Assembly (NCBI GenBank): GCA_023414985.1
Contig: JAEZLY010000012.1
Span: forward strand, 1-24,200
DNA: 24,200 nucleotides
Reading direction: 5' to 3'
Source of the DNA: Bacillota bacterium
GTDB taxonomy: Bacteria; Bacillota; Clostridia; Lachnospirales; Lachnospiraceae
This document shows, one piece after another, positions 7,100 through 15,066 of the stretch. A model generated the notes under the pieces. The model saw only the letters and a list, made by a program, of their open reading frames with translations, was not told the origin of the DNA and made no database searches. The translations under genes were made by a program, and so were the position numbers. Within the stretch, counting starts at the first letter, position 1, and each line of letters starts with the position of its first letter.

Positions 7100-8344
7100 T
7101 TATTCTAAGTCATTCTCTTTATAGCCGCGTCCTTTGATTATGGCACGGATGAGTAATGTAATCAGAAGCGCACAGACTGCACAGAGCAATGCTATTACAA
7201 TGGCTGCGCGGTTTAAATTCGTACGGTATTCCTGCGCCATGGTTAAAGCCTGGGTATCTGCGGCAGTTTCACTGCTTACTGTATTATGATCGGGGATATA
7301 ACGCTGCATTGTCTTTTCGGTCTTATCATAACGGTAGAAGCCCACCTCACCCTGTTCATTCTGAGCATAGAGCAGCAGGAATTCACTGCTCAGATTATCT
7401 CCCGGATAAAATGCCGTAACAGCTATGTCCGATAAAATAAGCGTCGTCTTCTTATAACCTTCCGGTATGACAACACTGCTGTCAGGCTCCAGGAGCTTAT
7501 ATCTGCCGGTGTAAACTGCATATTTTCCGTCAGGCTCTCTTATAACCGTAAAACTCTGACTTCCGCTGTCAGGTATTCCAGTGACTGCCGGTCCTGTAAC
7601 CGTGGGCGCAGCCTCCTTTACTGCATTGATACTATATTCTATGTTAGCTCCCGATTCCGCTAACACCTGTATGGTTATTTTATTTTGCCCTTCTGCCAGG
7701 TTCTCATTCCCAGTGACAGTGACTGTTGATTTCTCATCCTCAGGAATCGCGACCACAACCAGCTTTTCGGTATCATAGCTTACCTCTGTATTATATTCGT
7801 GAACCTCGGGACTGAAGGCAGGTGTGAGGGTTGAGGGACTGATTTCAAGCTGCTTCAATCTGGTGTCGGTGGAGGCTGTGTCCGGTGCGGTAACATTGAT
7901 CGCTAGAGTATTGCTGGAGACTGACATGGCGTTGCCGTCCTTCATATCGTATACCATGATACGATCACCTTCACTGAAGGAAATATTACAGATACCTACC
8001 TCTACGGCATCAAATTTCATGGTGTATTTTCTCTTCTTTGTTCCATTCGTAACTTCTCTATCGGATATTTGCAGATAACCGCTGCCACCTTTCACTTTAC
8101 TGGCTCCGCCCTGATACTCCAGGATATTATCATCGTATGTGATGCCTGCTTCAAAATCTCCGAATTCTGTATCCGAGGTCACTGTCAGATAGATAAAAAA
8201 CTCCTCTCCCACCTTGACGCCAACGGATTCCGTGGAAAGCTCCGCTTCGGCGCTGGCAGCGAGGGCGGTAACGGGAGGTATGCTGACTGTTGCCATAAGT
8301 ATTAATAATAACATTCCGATTAATCGGATCATTCGTTTTTTCAT
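7100..8344 (-). CDS. Membrane-anchored surface protein with cohesin-like and cadherin-like domains
   Basis: A 414-aa type-I membrane protein of unknown exact role. Residues 1-30 are a signal peptide ending near TALAA. Residues about 33-152 look like a cohesin-type beta sandwich: GVKVGEEFFIYLTVTSDTE, then GDFEAGITYDDNILEYQGG. Residues about 160-242 match the bacterial cadherin-like beta-sandwich family (Pfam Cadherin-like, PF12733): LKQLEISPSTLTPAFSPEVH, EYNTEV, then IEYSINAVK. A further strand-rich region covers 263-350. A transmembrane helix (380-402) and a short basic tail follow. GGGGGA lies 7 nt before the ATG. It follows the GH73-type hydrolase gene on the same strand; both are exported and share the cadherin-like domain. 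No dockerin partner is visible, so 'cohesin-like' refers to fold only, not to a cellulosome. Confidence 0.85.
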   Translation of the reverse strand: MKKRMIRLIGMLLLILMATVSIPPVTALAASAEAELSTESVGVKVGEEFFIYLTVTSDTEFGDFEAGITYDDNILEYQGGASKVKGGSGYLQISDREVTNGTKKRKYTMKFDAVEVGICNISFSEGDRIMVYDMKDGNAMSVSSNTLAINVTAPDTASTDTRLKQLEISPSTLTPAFSPEVHEYNTEVSYDTEKLVVVAIPEDEKSTVTVTGNENLAEGQNKITIQVLAESGANIEYSINAVKEAAPTVTGPAVTGIPDSGSQSFTVIREPDGKYAVYTGRYKLLEPDSSVVIPEGYKKTTLILSDIAVTAFYPGDNLSSEFLLLYAQNEQGEVGFYRYDKTEKTMQRYIPDHNTVSSETAADTQALTMAQEYRTNLNRAAIVIALLCAVCALLITLLIRAIIKGRGYKENDLE

Positions 8345-8503
8345 TCTTTATTCCCCCATGTTCTGATGATAGCAATATCCGGCCGACAGGTTTAAACCCG
8401 CGGCCGGACCATCTCTTCGTTCGTAATTCCTAGCCTGCTGCTATATGATTACCATTGCGAAGCTTATTATTCCAGACGAAGCATCAGGAACTGATACCTG
8501 CGT
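8345..8503 (-). other. Structured spacer/leader between the GH73-type gene and the cohesin-like gene
   Basis: In the minus-strand RNA several complementary segments occur in 159 nt. ATCAG/CTGAT with outer GACG/CGTC (8475-8504) lies right after the upstream stop codon. A strong hairpin has 8-bp arms TCCGGCCG/CGGCCGGA (8378-8385 and 8401-8408), with a GGTTTAAACC palindrome in its loop. CTTCG/CGAAG and GTAAT/ATTAC pairs lie between them. None is followed by a T-run, so they do not look like terminators. No riboswitch class was recognised. Confidence 0.35.
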
Positions 8504-11221
8504 CTATTGTCTTACAATATTAATTGTGTAATTAGCAATATCACCGTTTTCAGCGATCACCGAGACAACAACCGTATTATTACCGACATTGATCGGAATC
8601 GTTCCTCCGCCGCTGATGGTAGCCTTCTTGCTGACTGTCGTTGCATTTACCTGGATCGTATCAACAGTAGTCGGAACAATCAGGTAATAATTATATTCCG
8701 TCTGATTGAAGGTCGGTGTAACGATCAGCTCCGCACCTGTGTTGTCCAAAATCTGCAGACTCTTCATGCGGTTATTCGGATTAAATTTCGTAACGGGTAC
8801 CGCTGCCGGAAGCTCAGGCATATTTAGATAAACCGGTATGGAGAAAATAATCGGTGAATCAGCCATGCCGTTATAGGCAGTTAAAATCTTCTTTCCCTCC
8901 GCATAAGGTGCCTCCACATTCGTCATATACTGATGATAGTAGGTCGAAAGAGGGGTCATGTTGAACTTCTGCAGGTAGATCGTATCCTGACCGCGGTTAA
9001 TATAGCTTCCTCCGATATAGTAGGAACCGCCCACAATGGATTTAAAAGGACTGGTCCAGGGTATCATATACATAGAGTTGCTGACCGCATTGGTGGAGCC
9101 TTTTCTTGCGAAATTCAGACCGTTTGCGATTGCTCCTCCACCGGCACTGTCATTGGCCCCGATGTTATAGAAGTTATAAAGTCCTTCATAGCCTGCATAG
9201 ATACCGCTGACACTGTTGCTCAGCGTAGTCGGTCCGGTTACCACCTCCTGCTTTACACGCGAAGCCAGATGATACGGACTGACGCCGGAATATTCCGCCG
9301 CCTTGATGAAGGTCTCAGCATAGGTCAGGGACTGAGGGTTGCCATTGTCATCGGTGTAGGTATAGGCTGTATTATACATTGCAGTACCTTTGAGGATATT
9401 TTCAACACCGCTGATATTCTGATAACCGCTTTGATATTTCAATAGCTCAAATTGGAAGATACCATTTGGTGTCAGGAAGTTTCTGGGATCCATGTAATAG
9501 GAAACTGCTTCTTTGGAGGCAGTAACCCAGGTGGAACCGTCAAATACGATAAAGGTATCCGTCTTCCAATTATAGGCACCACTCTCAAGTGATTTCCATT
9601 CCACTCCCTTGGAATTCGGAATTACGTTCTTCCCGGGGACGCTCTCCGCTGTAATTACTGTATTCCAGTCAAGACCGGTCTGATAAGCACGAAACTCCCA
9701 ATTCGGATATTGTGCATGCAGTGATCGAAGCCCTGCTTTATAGCTTTCAGGAAAGCCTTCGGCTGCGAGTCTTGCTTCAAAATCCATGTTGGAGGTATCC
9801 ACCGGAGGTGTCGGGGTAACCGGTATTGTAGCACCGGAACCGTTCGGCAGAGAATCTCCTATGTAAATAAATTCGGCTCTTACATATCCGTATATTCCGT
9901 CATTGGTGGAAATACTATAATATGGTATCCGATCAACCGTGACAACTCCTGTTACCAATACCTTTTGTGCATTGATCAGAGTTACCGGCTGGTTATTGTA
10001 ATATATGTAATCCGGTGAAGCCATTATGTTCTGATAGATATTTAAATATACCGTGTTGACAACAAATCCATTGACAGGATTGCTGATACCGTAATTCACC
10101 GGATTATCCGGTACCTGTATCATTGTCCCTCCGGGTGTCGGCGTAGGGGTAGGAACCGCAGATACCGCAGGGGTAGGAGTAACCGGTACAGTCGGTTTCG
10201 GAGTTGGCTTCTTTGTAGGCGTCGGTGTTGGCTTAGTGGTCGGCTTTGGCTTAGAAGTCGGCTTCGGAGTTGCTTCCGGTTTTGGAGTAGCTGTAGGCTT
10301 CGATGTAGCGGTAGGCTTCGGGGTAGGAGTAGCCTTCACTTCCGTAACCGCAAAGCTGACCTGCGTTGCTTCCGTATAACCGGTATATTTCTTACCGTCA
10401 ACCGTAAAGGTTACCTTGAACCATTTACTCCCGGATAATAACGTTTCCTCTGTTATCGTAACAGCTTTGCCCTTCTTTAGGTAAATGATATTTCCCTTTT
10501 TATCTTTTACAAACGCAGCTTGATCTCCTGCTTTTGTTCTAAATTTTAATTTGGAGGCTGTAACCTTACCTTTGACGGATTTACTCAAATCGAGCTTCAG
10601 GAAGGAACCAAGAACATAACCTGTCTTAGTCTTCCCCTCTGATTTGAAGGAAATGCCGTACCATTCCTCACCATCCACAACCTTTTCACTGATGACGGTA
10701 ACGGTATCTCCCTTCAGCAGACCTCCTGCTTTGCCATAGGTGGTTGCCGGCCCGCTTCGGACATTCAAGGAGTTGGCTGTCACTGAGGCCTTCAGGCTAA
10801 AGGATTTGGGAACATCTACGGTCTCATCCGAACCTGGTTTGGGGGTTGTTTTCGGAACGGTAGTCGGTTTTGGCGTAGCAGTCGGCTTTGGTGTCGGGGT
10901 TACTTCCACACTGATAAAATCCTTAGCTACAAAACCTTCTACAAGCTTACCGTTAAATCTAAGAGATACATAATAAAAATCTCCCTGTTCCTCTATTATA
11001 TTAACTGTCTCACCCTTCACCAGATATACGAAGGTTCCGTTCAAGTCAACTTTTTCTGCGGTAGTGGAGGGTTCCTTACGGACATTTAATGTATCAGCGT
11101 TCACCTTACCCGTCCAGGCTGCATATGCCTTATGGGTAGTTCCGCCGATCAGCCCGTGCGGAACAGCGATTGCAAGGATCAGAAGAATAATCAGACATTT
11201 GTTACTATACCATCTTTTCAT
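8504..11221 (-). CDS. Secreted SH3-domain N-acetylglucosaminidase-type cell-wall hydrolase
   Basis: A 905-aa exported protein predicted to cut the glycan chains of peptidoglycan. Residues 1-35 are a signal peptide ending KAYAA. Three bacterial SH3 domains follow (about 37-106, 143-212 and 215-290), two with the typical LNVR start. A Pro/Thr/Lys linker covers 296-366 and a fourth, degenerate SH3-like segment about 375-455. The catalytic domain (about 480-800) resembles the LytD-type glucosaminidase family (GH73): it opens FPESYKAGLRSLHAQYPNW and contains HLASRVKQEV, with E659 as likely catalytic acid. A C-terminal cadherin-like domain (about 815-905) matches the one in the next gene. GGGG lies 6 nt before the ATG, after a terminator-like leader hairpin. 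The linker is encoded by near-repeats of GTAGGxGTxGG at 10130-10340, prone to length change. Confidence 0.9.
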   Translation of the reverse strand: MKRWYSNKCLIILLILAIAVPHGLIGGTTHKAYAAWTGKVNADTLNVRKEPSTTAEKVDLNGTFVYLVKGETVNIIEEQGDFYYVSLRFNGKLVEGFVAKDFISVEVTPTPKPTATPKPTTVPKTTPKPGSDETVDVPKSFSLKASVTANSLNVRSGPATTYGKAGGLLKGDTVTVISEKVVDGEEWYGISFKSEGKTKTGYVLGSFLKLDLSKSVKGKVTASKLKFRTKAGDQAAFVKDKKGNIIYLKKGKAVTITEETLLSGSKWFKVTFTVDGKKYTGYTEATQVSFAVTEVKATPTPKPTATSKPTATPKPEATPKPTSKPKPTTKPTPTPTKKPTPKPTVPVTPTPAVSAVPTPTPTPGGTMIQVPDNPVNYGISNPVNGFVVNTVYLNIYQNIMASPDYIYYNNQPVTLINAQKVLVTGVVTVDRIPYYSISTNDGIYGYVRAEFIYIGDSLPNGSGATIPVTPTPPVDTSNMDFEARLAAEGFPESYKAGLRSLHAQYPNWEFRAYQTGLDWNTVITAESVPGKNVIPNSKGVEWKSLESGAYNWKTDTFIVFDGSTWVTASKEAVSYYMDPRNFLTPNGIFQFELLKYQSGYQNISGVENILKGTAMYNTAYTYTDDNGNPQSLTYAETFIKAAEYSGVSPYHLASRVKQEVVTGPTTLSNSVSGIYAGYEGLYNFYNIGANDSAGGGAIANGLNFARKGSTNAVSNSMYMIPWTSPFKSIVGGSYYIGGSYINRGQDTIYLQKFNMTPLSTYYHQYMTNVEAPYAEGKKILTAYNGMADSPIIFSIPVYLNMPELPAAVPVTKFNPNNRMKSLQILDNTGAELIVTPTFNQTEYNYYLIVPTTVDTIQVNATTVSKKATISGGGTIPINVGNNTVVVSVIAENGDIANYTINIVRQ

Positions 11222-11245
11222 TACATACCCCTTTCATAAAACAAA

Positions 11246-11279
11246 GCAATAACCTAGGGTAGCTCACCTCGGTTATTGC
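11246..11279 (-). terminator. Terminator-like hairpin in the leader of the GH73-type gene
   Basis: In the minus-strand RNA, GCAATAACC (11271-11279) pairs perfectly with GGTTATTGC (11246-11254). A short GGT/ACC pair lies inside, and TTTGTTTT follows directly. The structure ends only about 25 nt before the ATG of the SH3/GH73-type gene and just before its ribosome binding site. It could terminate upstream transcripts or act as an attenuator. No competing antiterminator fold was worked out. Confidence 0.55.
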
Positions 11280-11437
11280 ATTATTTTACATAATAACTAT
11301 GGCAGTATTGTGGCATTTCCTGCGCTTTCAGTCATTTACTGCAATATTAAGATATATTTAACATTTTCTTAAGAAATCCGCAAATTTTAAGAAACTTAAA
11401 GGCGGGAGCTGCTGTAATATGCTCGCAATTGATTATA
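11280..11437 (-). other. AT-rich leader/promoter region of the GH73-type gene
   Basis: No open reading frame of note. It contains a perfect 12-bp palindrome TTTCTTAAGAAA (11365-11376) and several AT-rich -10-like hexamers (for example TAAAAT close to the hairpin), but no convincing -35/-10 pair. The promoter of the hydrolase gene is most likely here, unless it is transcribed from purD. Confidence 0.3.
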
Positions 11438-11739
11438 AGGCTATTTCAAAATACACTTTATCGGCTTAAGGTCAGGATAATAGGTATCCCATACCTGATT
11501 AGCTCGTAAACTCGCTATCAGGTTCGCGTGCGCGTTCGCATATATACAAACAAGTTTGTATATGCTCACTTGCTTTCGCGTAAATGCACTGTTTGACGGA
11601 CAGCTAGCTGATTTTGTAAGACAAGAGCAAACAAACCTGTTTGATCATGGCTTACAAAACAGCTAGATGTCCGGCAACCTGTGTGTGAGGGATGACAGTT
11701 GTCCTGACCTTAAGCTGTTTTAGTATTTTGAAACAGCCT
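11438..11739. mobile_element. 302-bp inverted-repeat element, MITE-like, with internal hairpins
   Basis: The ends are inverted repeats: the left starts AGGCTATTTCAAAATAC and the right ends GTATTTTGAAACAGCCT. Complementarity resumes inward as GCTTAAGGTCAGGA/TCCTGACCTTAAGC, making imperfect terminal repeats of roughly 40-45 bp. Between them are three hairpins: ACCTGAT/ATCAGGT (11493-11523), ATATACAAAC/GTTTGTATAT with a 2-nt loop (11542-11563), and a 23-24-bp near-perfect stem (11597-11620 with 11651-11673). No gene lies inside. Terminal repeats, absence of coding sequence and nested folds fit a non-autonomous miniature element, or a large folded RNA. Flanks are AT-rich but show no clear target-site duplication. 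It lies 36 bp past the purD stop codon. Confidence 0.6.
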
Positions 11740-11775
11740 CTTAATTATTCTGTTCTTCTTACAGCAGCCTCGCTT

Positions 11776-13047
11776 TTATGCTTCTTCTATCGATTTTCCG
11801 ATGTCTGTTCTCATGTATTTGTTATCAAAATCCACCCAGCCTGCAGCCTCGTAAGCCTTCTTTCTTGCCTCTCTTAAGTCTTTACCGGTTGCTGTTACCC
11901 CAAGCACTCTGCCGCCATTCGTCACAATTTCATTTCCGGAGCTTTTGGTTCCGGCATGGAATACGAAATAATCCTCTTTCCCATGAAAGGTCTCCAGACC
12001 CCGGATTGGGAAGCCTTTCTCGTAGCGCTCCGGATACCCATCGGATGCAAGAATAACACAGACAGCCGCATTATCTTCAAATTCCAGTCGGATCCGATCC
12101 AGCTCACCATCTATGCATGCCTCAAAGAGATCGATAATATCATTCTGCATTCTCGGCAATACTACCTGGGTTTCGGGATCGCCGAAGCGAGCGTTATACT
12201 CCAGTACCTTCGGTCCATCTTCGGTCAGCATCAATCCGACGAATAAGATACCGATAAACTCCCGCCCTTCCGCCTTCATGGCGTCCATGGTCGGCTGGTA
12301 GATATTCTTCCTGCAGAATTCATCAATCTCCTTTGTATAAAACGGGCTGGGTGAGAAGGTTCCCATTCCTCCCGTATTCAATCCCTGGTCATGATCCTTC
12401 GCCCGCTTATGGTCCTGGGCACTGGTCATCGGAAGGATTCTGGTTCCGTCACAGAAGGCCAGCACGGAAACCTCACGCCCTGTCATAAATTCTTCGATTA
12501 CCAGCCGATCTCCGGCGGATCCGAACTGCTTGTCTTCCATGATCTGCCTGACTCCTTCCACTGCTTCTTCAAAGGTGTTGCAGATTAAGACTCCCTTGCC
12601 AAGTGCAAGGCCGTCTGCTTTCAGCACAATGGGAAATTTCCCGGTTTTTAAATATTCTACCGCAGCTTTGGGATCCTCGAAGGTCTCATAGGCTGCCGAA
12701 GGGATATGATATTTTTTCATCAGGTCCTTGGAGAATGCTTTGGAACCTTCAATGATTGCCGCATTTTTTCTTGGTCCGAAGACACGCTGCCCGCGTCTCT
12801 CGAAGACATCTACGACACCACCAACCAATGGATCGTCCGGTCCGACTACGGTAAGATCAATCCCTTTCCGAACTGCAAATTCAGCAAGTCCCTCGTAGTC
12901 ACCCACCGAGATATCCACACATTCCGCAAGCTCAGCGATTCCTGCGTTACCCGGAGCACAGTACAGTTTACTAACCTTAGGACTCATGGAAATCTTTTTT
13001 ACAATCGCGTGCTCTCTTCCGCCGCCGCCAATTACCAAAACCTTCAT
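11776..13047 (-). CDS. purD: Phosphoribosylamine-glycine ligase (GAR synthetase)
   Basis: PurD joins glycine to 5-phosphoribosylamine with ATP hydrolysis, the second step of purine synthesis. The 423-aa length is normal. Seen in order: the N-terminal GGGGREHAI (7-15); GPDDPLV (69-75); the ATP-grasp core with VLKADGLALGKGV (141-153) and the NTGGMG loop (224-229); and the metal-binding NARFGDPETQ (285-294). The ATG follows GGAGGG by 6 nt. It is the last of three pur genes in the order purM-purN-purD; purH, often found between purN and purD in Clostridia, is absent here. A terminator-like hairpin lies between purN and purD, so purD may be made at a lower level or have its own start. The large inverted-repeat element follows 36 bp downstream. 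Confidence 0.97.
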   Translation of the reverse strand: MKVLVIGGGGREHAIVKKISMSPKVSKLYCAPGNAGIAELAECVDISVGDYEGLAEFAVRKGIDLTVVGPDDPLVGGVVDVFERRGQRVFGPRKNAAIIEGSKAFSKDLMKKYHIPSAAYETFEDPKAAVEYLKTGKFPIVLKADGLALGKGVLICNTFEEAVEGVRQIMEDKQFGSAGDRLVIEEFMTGREVSVLAFCDGTRILPMTSAQDHKRAKDHDQGLNTGGMGTFSPSPFYTKEIDEFCRKNIYQPTMDAMKAEGREFIGILFVGLMLTEDGPKVLEYNARFGDPETQVVLPRMQNDIIDLFEACIDGELDRIRLEFEDNAAVCVILASDGYPERYEKGFPIRGLETFHGKEDYFVFHAGTKSSGNEIVTNGGRVLGVTATGKDLREARKKAYEAAGWVDFDNKYMRTDIGKSIEEA

Positions 13048-13101
13048 CTCATACCCTCCATGCTAAGCAATTTCTATTGATATACCACAATTAAGGAATG
13101 C

Positions 13102-13142
13102 AAAAAACAGAAAGCAGCTGGAACACTGCCGTCTGTTTTTTT
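13102..13142 (-). terminator. Intrinsic terminator between purN and purD
   Basis: In the minus-strand RNA, AAAAAACAGA pairs with TCTGTTTTTT (13102-13111 with 13132-13141), with an inner GCAG/CTGC pair. It begins just after the purN stop codon and ends with a T-run in either direction, so it may work both ways. It stands about 55 bp before the purD start. Confidence 0.65.
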
Positions 13143-13146
13143 GCTG

Positions 13147-13773
13147 CTACACTATTCTTTTCACGATATTATTTTCAAAGACCAGTTTATTCTGGGAAAT
13201 CAAGCGTACCGCTTCGGGTAGCAGCTCCCACTCTGCTTGTTCCATCACTCTTCTCTGAAGGAGCTCTGGAGTATCATTGTCCTTCACTGGTACGGCTTTC
13301 TGAAGGATGATCGGTCCGGTATCGGTACCCTCATCCACAAAATGCACCGTTGCACCGGTCACCTTCACTCCGCGGGCGAGTACCGCTTCATGAACCTTCA
13401 ATCCATAATATCCTTCTCCACAAAAGGACGGAATAAGGGATGGGTGTACGTTGATAATTCTGTTATGATAGCTTCTTACAAGGTCAGCCGAGAGTATGAA
13501 GAGGCATCCGGCCAACACGATCAGATCCACCTGATAACTGTCGATTAACTGAAGCAATGCTTCGTCGAACAGTTCCTTCTCTGCATAGTCCTTTCTTACG
13601 ATTGCCTCTGCCGGGATATTATGACGCCTTGCCCGTTCCAGCGCATAAGCACTGGGATTGTTACTGATGACAACCTCTATAGTTACATCCGGAAGCTTTT
13701 TTTGTTCTATCTGATCAATCAGTGCCTGCAGATTTGTACCGCCGCCCGATACCAGAACTGCCAGCTTTAGCAT
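13147..13773 (-). CDS. purN: Phosphoribosylglycinamide formyltransferase (GAR transformylase)
   Basis: PurN transfers a formyl group from 10-formyltetrahydrofolate to GAR, the third step of purine synthesis. The 208-aa length is typical. The phosphate-binding loop SGGGTNLQALID (9-20) is present. The catalytic triad known from the E. coli enzyme is visible as N108 and H110 in INVHPSL and D151 in GTDTGPI. The ATG overlaps the purM stop by 7 bp (ATGCTAA), so translation is coupled to purM. A terminator-like hairpin follows the stop codon directly. Confidence 0.97.
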   Translation of the reverse strand: MLKLAVLVSGGGTNLQALIDQIEQKKLPDVTIEVVISNNPSAYALERARRHNIPAEAIVRKDYAEKELFDEALLQLIDSYQVDLIVLAGCLFILSADLVRSYHNRIINVHPSLIPSFCGEGYYGLKVHEAVLARGVKVTGATVHFVDEGTDTGPIILQKAVPVKDNDTPELLQRRVMEQAEWELLPEAVRLISQNKLVFENNIVKRIV

Positions 13774-14792
13774 AACGTAACTCCCTTCGTTCCGGTCACA
13801 GCTTCTCCGATGACATAAGCCTTTTCTCCTGTTGCTTCAATCAACTTCACAGCCCGGTCAGCATCCTTACCGTCAACTGCAATTAACATACCGATACCCA
13901 TGTTATAGGTATTGTACATAATTCTCTCTTCTATCTCTCCATCTTTTTGCAGCATGCCGAAAATGGGCGGAACAGTATAACTGTCCTTCTTTATCATGGC
14001 ATGAATTCCTTCCGGAAGCATTCTCGGAATATTTTCATAAAACCCGCCGCCGGTGATATGACTGCAGGCTTTTACGGTAACATTGCCCTTCCTTAAGCTC
14101 TGTAATGCTTTCACATATATTTTCGTAGGCGTAAGCAAAGTCTCGCCCAGTGTGGTTCCAAGGGATTCATAATAGGTGTCCAGTGTCTCGCGCTGCATAC
14201 GGAATACCTTTCTTACCAGGGAATAACCGTTGCTGTGGATGCCGGAGGAGGCAATACCGATCAGCGTATCTCCCTGTCTCATGGAGGCTCCGGTCACCAG
14301 CTGCTTCCGGTCTACGATCCCGACCGCAAAGCCTGCCAGATCATACTCGTCTGCAGGGTAAAAACCGGGCATTTCCGCTGTCTCTCCTCCGATCAGAGCT
14401 GCTCCTGCCTGCTTACAGCCTTCCGCAACTCCCTTTACGATCATGGCAATCTTCTCAGGTTCATTCTTACCGCAGGCAATATAATCAAGGAAGAACAAAG
14501 GCTCTGCACCTGCGCAGGCGATATCATTGACACACATGGCAACGCAGTCGATTCCTATTGTATCATGCTTGTCCATCAGAAATGCAAGCTTCAGCTTCGT
14601 ACCCACTCCGTCCGTTCCGGATATCAGGGTCGGCTGCTCCATATTCTTAAAGCTTTCCAGAGAAAATGCCCCTGAGAAGCCACCGATATCGGTAAGAACC
14701 TCCTGACGCATCGTTCCTTTTATATGTTCCTTCATCAGGTCAACTGCCTTATATCCGGCTTCAATATCTACTCCTGCCTTCTTATAATCCAT
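13767..14792 (-). CDS. purM: Phosphoribosylformylglycinamidine cyclo-ligase (AIR synthetase)
   Basis: PurM closes the imidazole ring of FGAM to AIR with ATP, the fifth step of purine synthesis. The 341-aa length is normal. Family motifs include DGVGTK (61-66), DCVAMCVND (82-90) and GGETAEMPGF (135-144), which build the ATP site of the PurM/PurL superfamily. AGGAGG lies 8 nt before the ATG. It is the first gene of the purM-purN-purD run and overlaps purN by 7 bp. An extended -10 promoter lies about 60 bp upstream. No purine riboswitch or PurR-type box was recognised in the leader. Confidence 0.97.
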   Translation of the reverse strand: MDYKKAGVDIEAGYKAVDLMKEHIKGTMRQEVLTDIGGFSGAFSLESFKNMEQPTLISGTDGVGTKLKLAFLMDKHDTIGIDCVAMCVNDIACAGAEPLFFLDYIACGKNEPEKIAMIVKGVAEGCKQAGAALIGGETAEMPGFYPADEYDLAGFAVGIVDRKQLVTGASMRQGDTLIGIASSGIHSNGYSLVRKVFRMQRETLDTYYESLGTTLGETLLTPTKIYVKALQSLRKGNVTVKACSHITGGGFYENIPRMLPEGIHAMIKKDSYTVPPIFGMLQKDGEIEERIMYNTYNMGIGMLIAVDGKDADRAVKLIEATGEKAYVIGEAVTGTKGVTLC

Positions 14793-14851
14793 CTGCGATA
14801 CCTCCTAATAGGTTAAAACAGCGCTGCTGCAATCTACTCTTATCTGCTCAC

Positions 14852-14880
14852 ATTTTAGCATATTCCTTTTTGTTTGTCGT
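14852..14880 (-). promoter_or_regulatory. Promoter of purM-purN-purD
   Basis: On the minus strand, ACGACA (14875-14880, 4 of 6 matches) and TAAAAT (14852-14857, 5 of 6) are separated by 17 bp. A TG one base before the -10 makes it an extended -10 promoter. The rest of the 14793-15008 spacer shows AT-rich sequence and nothing else I can name. Confidence 0.55.
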
Positions 14881-15008
14881 TAATTTTCGACGGATAATTT
14901 CTTATGTAATTAATTAGCTTCCCTAATATATCAGGCCTTATCTATAAGTACACATTATTCATACCTCGCTACCTGCTTTCTTCGTAATTGTGATATTTCA
15001 TTGGAATC

Positions 15009-15059
15009 AAAAAAGCTTCCCGAAGACTCTTCCAATTTCTCGAAAAGTCCGGGGAAGCC
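15009..15059 (-). terminator. Terminator after the ABC permease gene
   Basis: The minus-strand RNA folds GCTTCCC (15052-15058 reverse complemented) with GGGAAGC (15015-15021 reverse complemented). The stem is extended by an inner GACTTTTC/GAAGAGTC pairing with one mismatch, and six Ts follow (15009-15014). It starts 8 bp after the permease stop codon and separates it from purM. Confidence 0.8.
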
Positions 15060-15066
15060 TTATGGA

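Noticed and set aside
6998..7100. CtsR heptad repeats expected at an mcsA-mcsB-clpC promoter
   Set aside because: No tandem GGTCAAA-type heptads could be read on either strand; only the palindromes reported above.
8933..9445. A 170-codon plus-strand frame inside the GH73-type gene
   Set aside because: It is opposite the conserved catalytic domain and has no family resemblance.
10130..10340. Tandem DNA repeat resembling a CRISPR or minisatellite
   Set aside because: The near-repeats simply encode the Pro/Thr/Lys linker of the hydrolase; unit length and spacers are irregular.
14793..15008. Purine or other riboswitch upstream of purM
   Set aside because: The leader between promoter and start is only about 50 nt and lacks any conserved purine-aptamer motif.
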